DNA from: Glaciecola sp.
Lineage (GTDB): Bacteria > Pseudomonadota > Gammaproteobacteria > Enterobacterales > Alteromonadaceae
Reading direction: 5' to 3'
Assembly (NCBI GenBank): GCA_029246415.1
Contig: JAQWNF010000009.1
Location: 62,001-126,000 of the forward strand
Length of the DNA stretch: 64,000 nucleotides
A program made the translations under genes and the position numbers. Shown piece by piece: positions 27,807-37,383 of the stretch. The notes beneath the pieces are model-generated. The model was not told the DNA's origin. It did not search any database and saw only the letters and a list, made by a program, of their open reading frames with translations. Each line of letters opens with the position of its first letter. Within the stretch, counting starts at the first letter, position 1.

Positions 27807-28496
27807 TTATTTTTTCGCTTTGCGACGTAAACCAGCTACACCTAGTAAGCTAAGGCCTAATAAAGCTACGCTTGAAGGCGCAGAAACATTAGTTACCGGT
27901 GGTGGCGTGTTGTCAGTGTAGTTATAAGTAATCATTAGCTCAGCACCTGCACGAGTGTTGAACTGAGAGATCAAATTACCTGCACCGCTACCGTTTGACG
28001 CACCTAAGGCTTCAAAGTTATAGCTGATTGTACCCATACCGACAAAGGCGGCTAGATCCATAGGCATAGTATAAGTGACAGATTCAGAGAACATATCAGT
28101 CAAACCTAAGGATTCAGCACCAGAAGTACCAGTAAAATCAATAGTTCCATCAAATGCTGCTAGGTTAAATACATCTGATACAACTGGGCTAGCAGATAAT
28201 ACAGTCATACTTGCCATATTTTCTAATGTAATATTGGCAGAAATATTTCCCGTAACCGTTGCTGGCGTTGCATCTAGGCTCTCAACTCGCGCATCACCCT
28301 CAATGACACCGCTAAGCGTCAACATAACACTATCAAGTGCAAAATTACCGCCATTGTCATCAAACATATCAACTACTAGTGTGCCCATAATATTAGTAGA
28401 TGCTAAAGTAATGTCGTCTGTATCAGTAATGACTGCTGCTTGGGTAAAACCTGCTGCGCATAATAGAGTTGCGCCGACTGCTAATTTTTTCATCAT
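27807..28496 (-). CDS. Secreted protein with PEP-CTERM-like sorting tail
   Basis: 229 residues: signal peptide (MMKKLAVGATLLCAAGFTQAA), a beta-rich Asp/Thr/Ser-rich body with few charged positives, and a C-terminal tail SAPSSVALLGLSLLGVAGLRRKAKK. The tail has the PEP-CTERM layout (short motif, hydrophobic helix, basic end) but APSS replaces VPEPS. Exosortase-type sorting to the cell surface is therefore likely but not certain, and no exosortase gene is in the window. The body matches no domain I know. Confidence 0.75.
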   Translation of the reverse strand: MMKKLAVGATLLCAAGFTQAAVITDTDDITLASTNIMGTLVVDMFDDNGGNFALDSVMLTLSGVIEGDARVESLDATPATVTGNISANITLENMASMTVLSASPVVSDVFNLAAFDGTIDFTGTSGAESLGLTDMFSESVTYTMPMDLAAFVGMGTISYNFEALGASNGSGAGNLISQFNTRAGAELMITYNYTDNTPPPVTNVSAPSSVALLGLSLLGVAGLRRKAKK

Positions 28497-28649
28497 TGGG
28501 ATATTCCTTTAAAAGTTTATTTGCTAATGCACAGAAGATATTGCAAACAGCTTGCCACTTTTTTTTATTGTTTATTATCAATTATTTATGCTTAGTTTTA
28601 AAAATAACTAATAAATAGTGTAAAAAGATCCGACAATGAAAAAGAAAAA

Positions 28650-28853
28650 TTAAGGTTTGAATACGCCAATCACATCTGCAGCACTCGCAACTTGTTCTGA
28701 TACGTCTGTAGCTGACTGCACGTCTTTATACTCACATTTTACACATTGAAGTTTTTCGACATTGTTTTCGAAATACAACATGATTGAGTCTACAGATTTA
28801 CACTGAGGGCAGGTAGCACCTGCAATAAAGCGTTTACGTTGTTTGTTGGTCAT
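28650..28853 (-). CDS. yheV: YheV family zinc-ribbon protein
   Basis: 67 residues with two Cys pairs, CPQC (about 15-18) and CVKC (about 37-40), forming a zinc ribbon, in the frame KRFIAGATCPQCKSVDSIMLY typical of YheV/DUF2387. Its role is unknown. It stands between slyX and yheS, as in E. coli, without kefB/kefG. Confidence 0.92.
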   Translation of the reverse strand: MTNKQRKRFIAGATCPQCKSVDSIMLYFENNVEKLQCVKCEYKDVQSATDVSEQVASAADVIGVFKP

Positions 28854-29046
28854 TGCGTTACCTAGAATATAAAAGGTTAAATCTTAAATTTATTATACGT
28901 GAAAAGCGCATAATTAGGTTACTGCAATGACGAATTATCATTATGCAGCTGCAATTGCCGCTAAATGTGAGTCAATAGTGGTACGCAGAATACGCATAAT
29001 GCTATAATGCGCGGCGAATTCATCACCGATACCGAACCTTTTATTT

Positions 29047-30987
29047 ATGATCAAACTCAGTAATATCTCTTTTATGCGCGGCACTAAAACCTTACTTGAG
29101 CCAAGCAGTGTGGATATTTTCCCTGGTCAAAAATGTGCCATTATTGGCGCTAATGGGTGTGGTAAATCCAGTTTATTTGCATTACTGCAACAGCAACTGA
29201 CCCTAGAAACCGGTTCGTATCACATACCCAAAGAATGGCGCATGGTTGCCGTCGCTCAGCACACGCCTAACACTGATGAACCAGCAATGGATTATGTCAT
29301 TAGTGGTGATAAACATTTAATGACGTTACAAGCACAATTAGCTGAAGCAGAAGAACAAGAACAAGGCGAATTAATCGGGCAGTTACATGCGCAATTGCAA
29401 GATGCAGGTGCCTATGATGTACAAGCCCGTGCAGCCACGATTTTAGCCGGTTTAGGTTTTAATAATGAAGCATTGACGCGCCCTGTAAGTGATTTTTCTG
29501 GTGGTTGGCGCATGCGTTTAAACCTCGCGCAAGCGCTCTTATGCCCATCGGATATTCTGTTACTGGATGAACCGACTAACCATTTAGATTTAGATGCGGT
29601 GATTTGGTTAGAAAAATGGCTGCAAAAATACCCTGGTACCTTGCTCCTAATTTCTCATGACAAAGCCTTTATTGATGCCATTGCACAGCATGTCTTATCC
29701 TTTGAATCTGCGCAATTGTTGCATTACAAAGGCAATTATACGAGTTATCAACGCCAGCGCTCTGAACGCTTGCGTTTACAGCAGTTAGAATATACCAAGC
29801 AGCAAGCAAAAACCGCGCACTTGCAATCATTTATTGATCGCTTTAAAGCCAAGGCGAGCAAAGCCAAACAAGCGCAAAGCCGTATTAAACAGCTCGAAAA
29901 AATGCAAGAAATCGCTCCTGTACATGCACAAAGCGCCTTTAGTTTTGAGTTTTTACCGCCAGCCAAATTACCCAATCCTTTAGTTGCGATGGAAAAAGTC
30001 AAAATTGGTTATGGCGATAACGTTATTTTGCATGAAGTTAAACTTAATTTAGTACCTGGTAGCCGGATTGGTTTACTGGGGAGAAATGGCGCGGGTAAAT
30101 CTACACTGATCAAATTGTTAGCCCAAGCCCATCAGCCGATAAGTGGTGAGTATACGACCTCGCAAGGCTTAGATATTGGCTATTTTGCCCAACATCAAGT
30201 CGATACGTTAGATATGACAGGTACGCCATTAACACATTTACAATATCTAGATCGCCAAGCGACAGAGCAAGCTCTGCGTGATTACCTTGGTGGGTTTGGT
30301 TTTCATGGTGACGAAGCGACCAGTATCGTTAAGCCCATGTCGGGTGGCGAAAAAGCACGTTTAGCCCTAGCACTGATCGTCTATCGTAAACCTAATTTAT
30401 TGTTGCTCGATGAGCCGACTAACCACTTAGATCTCGAAATGCGAGATGCATTAAACTTTGCGTTACAAGGATTTACTGGCGCGATGGTGTTGGTATCGCA
30501 CGACCGCACATTATTGGCTTCGGTTTGCGAAGACTTTTATTTGGTTGATGCCGGTCAAGTCGCCGTATTTGGTGGCGATTTGGAAGATTACACTAAATGG
30601 GTGTTGAACGAGACTAAAAAAGAACGCGAGGCTGAGAACGTCAAACAATCGACTAGTAGCAACGACACGAGTAATAATAGCGTTAGCGTCGATCGTAAAA
30701 CGCAAAAACGCCTAGAAGCAGAGTTTCGCAAAGCCACAGCGGCGTTAAGAAAACAAGTGTCACAAAGTGAACAAGCCATGGAAAAATCACAGGCACAATT
30801 AAGTGAGATTGAAACGGCGTTGAGTGATCCAAATATGTATGACGATAGCCAAAAAGCACAGCTTAAACAATTACTTGCCGACCAAGCTAATGCGACACAA
30901 GCGCATGATAAAGCGGAAGAAACTTGGTGTGAAGCACAAGAAGCACTCGAAGAAGCTCAAGCAGAATTTGATGAGCAATTTGCTTAA
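29047..30987 (+). CDS. yheS: ABC-F family ATPase YheS
   Basis: 646 residues, two ABC domains without membrane segments. The first has Walker A GANGCGKSS near 35, signature FSGGWRMRL near 150 and Walker B DILLLDEPTNHLD; the second has GRNGAGKST near 345, MSGGEKARL and LLLLDEPTNHLD. A linker and a long charged coiled-coil C-terminus (about 530-646) follow. ABC-F proteins act on ribosomes; YheS is linked to relief of stalled translation. Its stop overlaps the next start by one base. Confidence 0.96.
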   Translation: MIKLSNISFMRGTKTLLEPSSVDIFPGQKCAIIGANGCGKSSLFALLQQQLTLETGSYHIPKEWRMVAVAQHTPNTDEPAMDYVISGDKHLMTLQAQLAEAEEQEQGELIGQLHAQLQDAGAYDVQARAATILAGLGFNNEALTRPVSDFSGGWRMRLNLAQALLCPSDILLLDEPTNHLDLDAVIWLEKWLQKYPGTLLLISHDKAFIDAIAQHVLSFESAQLLHYKGNYTSYQRQRSERLRLQQLEYTKQQAKTAHLQSFIDRFKAKASKAKQAQSRIKQLEKMQEIAPVHAQSAFSFEFLPPAKLPNPLVAMEKVKIGYGDNVILHEVKLNLVPGSRIGLLGRNGAGKSTLIKLLAQAHQPISGEYTTSQGLDIGYFAQHQVDTLDMTGTPLTHLQYLDRQATEQALRDYLGGFGFHGDEATSIVKPMSGGEKARLALALIVYRKPNLLLLDEPTNHLDLEMRDALNFALQGFTGAMVLVSHDRTLLASVCEDFYLVDAGQVAVFGGDLEDYTKWVLNETKKEREAENVKQSTSSNDTSNNSVSVDRKTQKRLEAEFRKATAALRKQVSQSEQAMEKSQAQLSEIETALSDPNMYDDSQKAQLKQLLADQANATQAHDKAEETWCEAQEALEEAQAEFDEQFA

Positions 30988-31562
30988 TGGCTAGTAATGG
31001 TAATAATCAAGATCCTGCTTTGCTTGCCACATGGGTCGATGACTTTTGGACATTTTCCGGCCAACTTTATAGCCAACCAGGTATGCAAGCCTATTGTTTA
31101 GCTTGGCAAGATCAATATGCTGGGCGAGTAAATGGCGTATTGTTTGCGATCTGGTGTGACATACGCGGATATAGCCTGTTAACGTCTAAAAATCTAACAC
31201 AGCTCAATGCTGTCATTGACCAATCAAACCAAGACGATGTCGCTCCGATTCGTCGGACGCGTTTAAGTTTTAGTGATAAATCCTCCGCGGATTATCAAGC
31301 TGCATTGCAAGCTGAATTGGCTGCGGAGCAAAGACAACAAATAGCCATTATCAAATGGGCGTTAATTCATCTAAACACAAGCCTAAAAGATGCTGATTTT
31401 GATCAATATAACCCTGATAAAGGTAAGCGTATGCTGCAAACCCAGTTATACTTGCAACACCACGTTGAGCATTATATCTGTGATATTACCTTGAAAAACA
31501 GTGCGACGACCCTTACCAACAACATTGAATCTATTGCACAGCGAGCATTGCCTAGTGTTTAA
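30987..31562 (+). CDS. TIGR02444/DUF2390 family protein
   Basis: 191 residues of the DUF2390 family, recognised from DDFWTFSGQLYSQPGMQAYCLAWQDQYAGRVNGVLFAIWCD (about 14-54). The fold appears all-helical with no catalytic motif. Its start codon shares a base with the yheS stop, and the yheT start lies inside its last codons, so the three are translationally coupled. Function unknown. Confidence 0.9.
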   Translation: MASNGNNQDPALLATWVDDFWTFSGQLYSQPGMQAYCLAWQDQYAGRVNGVLFAIWCDIRGYSLLTSKNLTQLNAVIDQSNQDDVAPIRRTRLSFSDKSSADYQAALQAELAAEQRQQIAIIKWALIHLNTSLKDADFDQYNPDKGKRMLQTQLYLQHHVEHYICDITLKNSATTLTNNIESIAQRALPSV

Positions 31563-32598
31563 CACACAATTTGGTCAAAAATACCTAGCCGCCTATCAAG
31601 CCCCTGCTTGGTGTAAAAATCCCCACATGCAAACCATTTGGCCACGTTTCTTTGGCAAAAGGGATGTTATACCAGTAACGATGGAGCGACTCGGCACTCC
31701 CGATGGTGATTTTCTGGATCTGGCATGGGGACCTGCTCCGTCCGAGACACAAGCAGTAGTAGTCTTATTTCACGGCTTGGAAGGCTCGAAAGACTCACAT
31801 TACATTCAAGATATGTTGCAAGCCTGTATCGGCAAACCTTGGCAAGTCGTATTAATGCATTTTCGTGGCTGTAGCGGTGAGCCAAACCGCACGCATCGGG
31901 CTTATCACAGTGGCGAAACCTCCGATGCGTTATGGTTGACAGAGCAATTGCGTCAGCGCTATCCCGACACACCATTATGTGGCGTGGGGTACTCATTAGG
32001 TGGCAACATGTTGTTGAAGCTAGCTGGTGAGACTAAAGCAAATAATCCTTTTTCAGCATGTGTCAGTGTATCAGCGCCTTTGCGTCTTGATGAATGCGCC
32101 AAGGCTATTTCTGAAGGGTTTTCACAAGTCTATCAGCGTAAACTCCTGAACAGTATGCGTGTAACGTTAAGACAAAAATTTACGCAATTGGACTACACAG
32201 GTAAAGTGCGCATTGATGAATCTCAGATTAATAATCTAGATACCTTTGAAAAGTTCGATGAAAATATTACTGCGCCGCTACATGGTTTTGCTAGCGCAAA
32301 TGATTACTATCAAAAATGCTCCGGGATGCAGTTTTTAAAACATATATCAGTGCCGACACTCGTACTGCATGCATTGGATGATCCTTTTATGAATCAAGCT
32401 GTGGTGCCTGGAGCGCAGGCATTATCGCCAAGTGTCGCATACGAATATAGTCCCCGCGGTGGGCATGTTGGATTTGCACAAGGGCAGCCATGGTCAACAA
32501 CAACCTGGTTAGGAACACGTTTGGTCGCATTTATTAGTGAGCAACTAGAGCATGCCAAGCAACCTAAGGCCAAAACAGTCTCGTCAGGAGTAACATAA
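31555..32598 (+). CDS. yheT: YheT family alpha/beta hydrolase
   Basis: 347 residues from the GTG at 31555, eight bases before the previous gene ends; the frame also stays open upstream but that would overlap the previous gene by 60 bp. Family segments: NPHMQTIWPRFF, VVLFHGLEGSKDSHYIQ (oxyanion region), nucleophile elbow GVGYSLGGNMLLK, and the acid/His end with LHALDDPFM and GGHVGF. Probably an esterase of unknown substrate. Part of the yheS-yheT-yheU run. Confidence 0.93.
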   Translation: MFNTQFGQKYLAAYQAPAWCKNPHMQTIWPRFFGKRDVIPVTMERLGTPDGDFLDLAWGPAPSETQAVVVLFHGLEGSKDSHYIQDMLQACIGKPWQVVLMHFRGCSGEPNRTHRAYHSGETSDALWLTEQLRQRYPDTPLCGVGYSLGGNMLLKLAGETKANNPFSACVSVSAPLRLDECAKAISEGFSQVYQRKLLNSMRVTLRQKFTQLDYTGKVRIDESQINNLDTFEKFDENITAPLHGFASANDYYQKCSGMQFLKHISVPTLVLHALDDPFMNQAVVPGAQALSPSVAYEYSPRGGHVGFAQGQPWSTTTWLGTRLVAFISEQLEHAKQPKAKTVSSGVT

Positions 32599-32816
32599 TG
32601 ATTATCCCAATCCAAGAGCTAACGATGGATGTGTTGCACAATGTGGCTGAGTCTTACGTATTGCGTGAAGGAACTGATTATGGTGCTGAAGAGGTGGAGT
32701 TGGAAACAAAAGTCCAACAAGTGATAGCTAAATTACGCTCAGGTGAAGCTGTGCTAGTGTATTCTGAATTATACGAGAGTGTAAACATCGTTGATGCTCA
32801 AGACTACCAAGAGTAG
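32598..32816 (+). CDS. yheU: YheU family protein
   Basis: 72 residues starting with MIIPIQELTMDVLHNVAESYVLREGTDYG-type YheU sequence, then VQQVIAKLRSGEAVLVYSELYESVNIV. Its ATG shares one base with the yheT stop. Small acidic protein of unknown role. Confidence 0.93.
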   Translation: MIIPIQELTMDVLHNVAESYVLREGTDYGAEEVELETKVQQVIAKLRSGEAVLVYSELYESVNIVDAQDYQE

Positions 32817-32830
32817 TTAACTAAGATCTG

Positions 32831-33661
32831 CTAATCAATATAATAATTAACTAAGCCCTGCCAATTCACTGATTGATCGCCAAGTACAACGAAGTTTGGG
32901 TTTTCCACTGATTCGCGTTGGTTGTAACTCATCGGCTCAAAATCGACAGAGCGAATTAACCCACCAGCTTCAGAAACAATACATTGCGATGCTCCTGTAT
33001 CCCATTCTCCCGTTACGCCTAAACGCATGAAGAAATCGGCTTTACCTTCAGCAATAAAACACGCTTTTAGTGAGCAACTTCCTGCTGGGAGGGTTTGATA
33101 AGTACGGTCTTGATCTAATCGCTTGAGTACATTTTCACGTTTTTGTCTGCGGCTAATCGCAATAACAACGGGATCGTTAGCCGGATCAACAAATGTCTTA
33201 ACATGAATTTGTTTGTTTTCTACAGCGCAAGACTTAAACGCGCCCTTGCCTTTGACTGCATAATATAGACTTTCACCAGCAGGCCAATAAATCACGCCAA
33301 TCACAGGTTCATTATTTTCAATCAGTGCAATGTTAACGGCAAAATCACCACTGCGAGCGATAAATTCTTGGGTGCCATCAATTGGATCAATTAACCAATA
33401 ACGTGGCCATTGGGCACGGTCAGATAATTGTAATTGCTCCGTTTCTTCGGACATGATGGGAATATCAGGCGTGTGTTGTTGTAATAACGCCATGATAATT
33501 TCATTGGCTTTATAATCAGCACTGGTAACCGGTGATTCATCATCTTTACTATATTCAGTAAAATCGCCACTATCGTATATTTCTAAGACTGCTTCGCCAG
33601 CCCGTTTGGCTGCGTCTTGGGCAATGGTCAGTAAATGTTGATATGGCATAAAAAAGCTCAC
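32831..33661 (-). CDS. cysQ: 3'(2'),5'-bisphosphate nucleotidase CysQ
   Basis: 276 residues of the inositol monophosphatase superfamily. The metal sites are visible: SEETEQL (about 71-77), WLIDPIDGTQEF (92-97 being DPIDGT), and GEWDTGASQCIVSEAGG near 222-238. The enzyme removes the 3' phosphate of adenosine 3',5'-bisphosphate made in sulfur metabolism. The GTG start overlaps the nudE stop (gtga); an ATG four codons later is the alternative. Confidence 0.94.
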   Translation of the reverse strand: MSFFMPYQHLLTIAQDAAKRAGEAVLEIYDSGDFTEYSKDDESPVTSADYKANEIIMALLQQHTPDIPIMSEETEQLQLSDRAQWPRYWLIDPIDGTQEFIARSGDFAVNIALIENNEPVIGVIYWPAGESLYYAVKGKGAFKSCAVENKQIHVKTFVDPANDPVVIAISRRQKRENVLKRLDQDRTYQTLPAGSCSLKACFIAEGKADFFMRLGVTGEWDTGASQCIVSEAGGLIRSVDFEPMSYNQRESVENPNFVVLGDQSVNWQGLVNYYID

Positions 33662-34233
33662 TTAATAGCATTGGCATTGTGTAGTTTATCGACCAAAAGC
33701 AGCGCAGCTATACTCCGTGCTTCAGTAAAGTCGTCTCGGGCTAATAACGCATCGATCTCGGCTAAAGGCCATTTAACGACTTCAAGTGGTTCAGGCTCAT
33801 CGCCTTCGAGGCGTTCAGGATACAGATCCTTAGCAACAACAATATGCATCTTAGCATTAAAAAATGTCGGAGCCATACTCACTTTGATCAGGTCAGATAA
33901 GTTGTTGGCACCAAAGCCGGCTTCTTCTTTAAGCTCTCGATTAGCAGCTTGAAACGGTGTTTCACCTGCATCAATCAGACCTTTTGGAAAACCTAATTCG
34001 TATTGATGCGTACCTGCTCCGTATTCTCGGATCAGCAAAATATGCTCGTCATCAAAAAAAGGCACTATCATTACGGCGCCGTGGCCTTTGCCTGCCATAC
34101 GTTCAAACTGACGTGTCGCACCGTTAGAAAAAGTTAAGTCAACTTGCTCAATGCGAAAAAACTTACTGTGCGCAACAATCGTGCGGTCAGTAATTTCAGG
34201 GAGTGGTTTGTTAGGATCTATTTTGCTCATCAA
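33658..34233 (-). CDS. nudE: ADP compounds hydrolase NudE
   Basis: 191 residues with the Nudix box at 85-107 (G..5..E..7..REL.EEAGF, seen in GLIDAGET...RELKEEAGF). It hydrolyses ADP-ribose, NADH and diadenosine polyphosphates in E. coli. Overlaps cysQ by four bases and diverges from yrfG, keeping the E. coli neighbourhood minus igaA. Confidence 0.93.
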   Translation of the reverse strand: MMSKIDPNKPLPEITDRTIVAHSKFFRIEQVDLTFSNGATRQFERMAGKGHGAVMIVPFFDDEHILLIREYGAGTHQYELGFPKGLIDAGETPFQAANRELKEEAGFGANNLSDLIKVSMAPTFFNAKMHIVVAKDLYPERLEGDEPEPLEVVKWPLAEIDALLARDDFTEARSIAALLLVDKLHNANAIK

Positions 34234-34305
34234 TGATTTACGTTACACTAGCAAAGGATAAATTTATCATACCCCTTTTTACCCGCAGATATAAGGAAAA
34301 TTGTC

Positions 34306-34983
34306 ATGCAACATGACCCACTTGTTCCATGGTCACAAATTGATACTGTATTACTCGATATGGATGGGACATTACTTGATCTGCACTTTGATAATCATTT
34401 TTGGTTGGAGGTGGTGCCGCAAAAACTAGCGGAGAAATGGAATCAACCTCTAGCACAAACCAAAGCTTATATGACAGCAGAATGCGCGAAAGTGTTTGGT
34501 GAAATTCAATGGTATTGTTTAGATTTTTGGCAAGAAAAACTCGATTTAGATATTGTCTCAGCCAAGCGAGAAATTCAACATTTGATTTCATTGCGGGATG
34601 ACACGCTCCCATTTTTGGACGCACTAAAAAACAGCGGTCGTGATGTCGTACTAGTTACTAATGCGCATCGCGGGAGTTTATCGTTAAAAGTTGAAATGAC
34701 TCAATTAGATTCACATATCACAAGATTGATTTCGACCCATGATTATGGCGTCACTAAAGAATCACAAAAGTTATGGCAAGCCCTGCAGCAGGATGTCCCA
34801 TTTGATCCGCAACGTACTTTGTTTGTCGATGATAGTATTCCGATTTTGCATGCAGCCAAAACCTTTGGCATTGCCCATCTGTTGTGTGTTGATAATCCAG
34901 ATAGTCGCAAACCCTTACGTGGAGTGACAGAGTTTCCTAGTGTGGTTGATTACCGCAAAGAAATCCCATTCATCCAATCTTAA
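34306..34983 (+). CDS. yrfG: GMP/IMP nucleotidase YrfG
   Basis: 225-residue HAD phosphatase. Motif I is DMDGT (Asp18, Asp20), motif II VTNAH near 117, motif III Lys near 147 and motif IV FVDDSIPILHAA near 173. The length and the start region (IDTVLLDMDGTLLDLHFDNHFW) match YrfG. The ribosome site (aaggaaa) is well spaced. Confidence 0.92.
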   Translation: MQHDPLVPWSQIDTVLLDMDGTLLDLHFDNHFWLEVVPQKLAEKWNQPLAQTKAYMTAECAKVFGEIQWYCLDFWQEKLDLDIVSAKREIQHLISLRDDTLPFLDALKNSGRDVVLVTNAHRGSLSLKVEMTQLDSHITRLISTHDYGVTKESQKLWQALQQDVPFDPQRTLFVDDSIPILHAAKTFGIAHLLCVDNPDSRKPLRGVTEFPSVVDYRKEIPFIQS

Positions 34984-34996
34984 TTAAAACTAGTCA

Positions 34997-35995
34997 TTAA
35001 TGATGTTGACGAGCTTCTTCTCCGCGCATCCCTGGAATAGTGTCAGTTTTACTGATAGTAATACAGTTACGTCCATCGCGTTTTGCTGCGAATAAGGTAT
35101 CATCTGCCGCTTGAAACAAGGATAATGCGCCTTGCCCATGACTTGGGAAAGTAGAAGCAACACCCATACTGACGGATACACACTTTCCTTCTTTTAAGCC
35201 TTCGTGGGGGATCTGTGCTTCGTTGATCACGGCTTGCATTTTCTCTGCTTTTTTCATCGCACCAGCCGCATTACAATCAGGTAACAGCATGACAAACTCT
35301 TCTCCGCCAATACGGGCAAACAAATCTGTCGGGCGACCACCTTGGTGCTCGAGTAATCGAGATACCGCAATTAAACAATTGTCACCTTCGGCATGCCCAT
35401 AGTGTTCATTATATTGTTTGAAGAAATCGATATCGATGATGATCATTGACATTTGATGATGGTAGCGGATACAACGCGACCACTCGCGCTGGAGTACTTC
35501 GTTGTATTTACGTCGATTGGGTACCCGTGTCAGTGGATCGAAGTATGCCATCGACTCAAGATATCTAGATTGCTCTTTTAACCGTATATGGGTCTGTACT
35601 CGGGCCTCTAACTCAGCAATTTCAAGTGGCTTGGTAATATAATCGACTGCGCCTGCATTAAAGCCACGTGTTTTATCCGAAGTATCTTGCATACCCGTCA
35701 CAAAAATCACCGGTATGCTGCGCGTGTTAATATCATTTTTTAGCATGGCGCACATCTCATACCCATCCATTTCAGGCATGATGACATCTAGTAACATTAG
35801 ATCTGGTTGCGGGAATTGATTGGCTAGGGCCAATGCTTCTTTTGCAGAGGAAGCAAAAGACACGACAAAATTATCGGATAAGCCATTGAGTAAAAAGTGC
35901 AGATCCATAGGTGAATCATCCACTACTAAAATACGATAAGGTCTTGCTGCTTGTTCAGAACCGAACGGTTTTGCTTCGCCAGAAAATATATCCAT
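34997..35995 (-). CDS. Response regulator with diguanylate cyclase domain (REC-GGDEF)
   Basis: 332 residues. REC domain (about 20-140): acidic pair VVDDS, phosphoacceptor Asp in LMLLDVIMPEMDG near residue 69, Thr VTG and Lys ITKP. GGDEF domain (about 158-318): DPLTRVPNRR, the metal Asp in IIIDIDFFKQYNEHYGH, and active-site GGEEF near 242. Predicted to make c-di-GMP on phosphorylation. No histidine kinase gene is adjacent. A decayed paralogue lies at 59230-60259. Confidence 0.93.
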   Translation of the reverse strand: MDIFSGEAKPFGSEQAARPYRILVVDDSPMDLHFLLNGLSDNFVVSFASSAKEALALANQFPQPDLMLLDVIMPEMDGYEMCAMLKNDINTRSIPVIFVTGMQDTSDKTRGFNAGAVDYITKPLEIAELEARVQTHIRLKEQSRYLESMAYFDPLTRVPNRRKYNEVLQREWSRCIRYHHQMSMIIIDIDFFKQYNEHYGHAEGDNCLIAVSRLLEHQGGRPTDLFARIGGEEFVMLLPDCNAAGAMKKAEKMQAVINEAQIPHEGLKEGKCVSVSMGVASTFPSHGQGALSLFQAADDTLFAAKRDGRNCITISKTDTIPGMRGEEARQHH

Positions 35996-36091
35996 AGCAC
36001 TTCTTTTTTCATTTTGTTTTGATAAATTATTGTCGTGAACTGGCTATTCCGCAAATTATTACCTGAAAAAAATATACTAACGTCGATAAAT

Positions 36092-36121
36092 TGAGCGATT
36101 GGAGGAAGGGGCAATCGCTCA
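36092..36121 (-). terminator. Stem-loop downstream of gspN
   Basis: tgagcgatt (36092-36100) pairs with aatcgctca (36113-36121), a 9-bp stem with a 12-base loop. The minus-strand continuation is AT-rich (ttatcg) but has no full U-tract, so it may be a terminator or a 3' stabilising stem for the T2SS transcript. Confidence 0.5.
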
Positions 36122-36142
36122 GAATAAGCTTAAACGATGCGG

Positions 36143-36898
36143 TTACCAATTAAGGGGAGTATACCCTTGTGCATCTGGCTGACCTAAAAACGATGCGACT
36201 CGTTGCATCTCTTCAGGTAACTCTGGTGGTAGTTTAAAGCGTCCGTTAATTCGCAATTGTTGTGGATTAGAACCTGTGGCAATAAACGACAAACCGAGTT
36301 TGTTTGGCTCTTTTACTTCCATATTATACAACGAATCGGCACAACTTATTTGTGCCTTAAACTCACCTAAATCGACCATTCCAGTAGACACTAACACCCC
36401 TGCATTTTGCCAATTACCTGCACCGCTAAGTTGCTCACAAACCGGCATAGATTGACTGACATCAAAGCGTGCCTCTTGCACTGTGATAGCTATACTCCCC
36501 GCGCCAATAACTGGAACCGGCAACGCGGCTTGGGCAAATATTACTTCTGCGGGAAGAACAGCCTTTAGGTTTTGCATGCTTAATGTATTAGAAATTAGCC
36601 CATATACCAGGGTACCATTGAGGTGGGTGTTGGTGCGTTGGTTAGACTGTATTTCCGCACTAACTTTAGCTGTTAATAATGCCCAAAGCGAGATGTCCCA
36701 AGTCACATTGTTGAGTGTTTGCCCATGCACCAACGCACTGGCTGCCTTACCTTGCCAAATCGTACCAGACACTTCGTATAAGCCCATGCCACTGGGAAAA
36801 TTAATGCGATATACCACATGCTTAGCGGGTAATTTTGCAATGATAAGTACGATCAAAAATAGCAGTGCGCTGAGCACTATGAATATGCGAGACTTCAT
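36143..36898 (-). CDS. gspN: Type II secretion system protein GspN
   Basis: 251 residues: one N-terminal helix (about 5-23) and a periplasmic domain of mainly beta strands. Family signs include GLYEVSGTIWQGKA near 38 and NNVTWDISLW near 63. GspN is an accessory part of the T2SS found in some systems only. Its start overlaps the gspM stop by four bases, making it the last gene of the operon. Confidence 0.88.
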   Translation of the reverse strand: MKSRIFIVLSALLFLIVLIIAKLPAKHVVYRINFPSGMGLYEVSGTIWQGKAASALVHGQTLNNVTWDISLWALLTAKVSAEIQSNQRTNTHLNGTLVYGLISNTLSMQNLKAVLPAEVIFAQAALPVPVIGAGSIAITVQEARFDVSQSMPVCEQLSGAGNWQNAGVLVSTGMVDLGEFKAQISCADSLYNMEVKEPNKLGLSFIATGSNPQQLRINGRFKLPPELPEEMQRVASFLGQPDAQGYTPLNW

Positions 36899-37380
36899 GA
36901 CTTTCCTAATTGTAAACGGCGGACTTTGACCTGACCTGCGCCACCGGATTCACTAATATCCGCTTGTAATACTTGTACACCGGTTTTATCTAAACTATCC
37001 AGCCACACCATTAACGTATTAAATTCCACCTCATCAATCCAGACTTGCACTTCGTCATTGCTTGGCTGGATTCGCGTTAAGGTGATGTCACTGGCTTTTG
37101 CTGTTTGGTTCACCGCTTGCACTAATGAACCTTTTAACGTTGCTTTTCCGGGTCCTTGGCGACGAAATTGTAATACTTTTGCTTCTTGTTGTACGATCCA
37201 TGTCGACAACGCTTGTTGTTGCGCCAAAAGGGCGGTCTGGCGTATGATTGTATTATTCATCGGAGCCCAAACTAGGCCATAAAATAAACCAATTACAATG
37301 ATGATACTGCCAATTTTTAAAAGGAGTTGTTCGCGAGTTTCAAGCTTGCTAAACCACTCAATGATCATTTGTTTATTCAT
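36895..37380 (-). CDS. gspM: Type II secretion system protein GspM
   Basis: 161 residues, with a short cytoplasmic segment, one helix (about 23-41) and a periplasmic ferredoxin-like domain (VWIDEVEFNTLMVWLDSL near 110-127). It pairs with GspL on the inner membrane platform. The ATG lies three bases after gspL stops. Confidence 0.92.
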   Translation of the reverse strand: MNKQMIIEWFSKLETREQLLLKIGSIIIVIGLFYGLVWAPMNNTIIRQTALLAQQQALSTWIVQQEAKVLQFRRQGPGKATLKGSLVQAVNQTAKASDITLTRIQPSNDEVQVWIDEVEFNTLMVWLDSLDKTGVQVLQADISESGGAGQVKVRRLQLGKS

Positions 37381-37383
37381 GAT

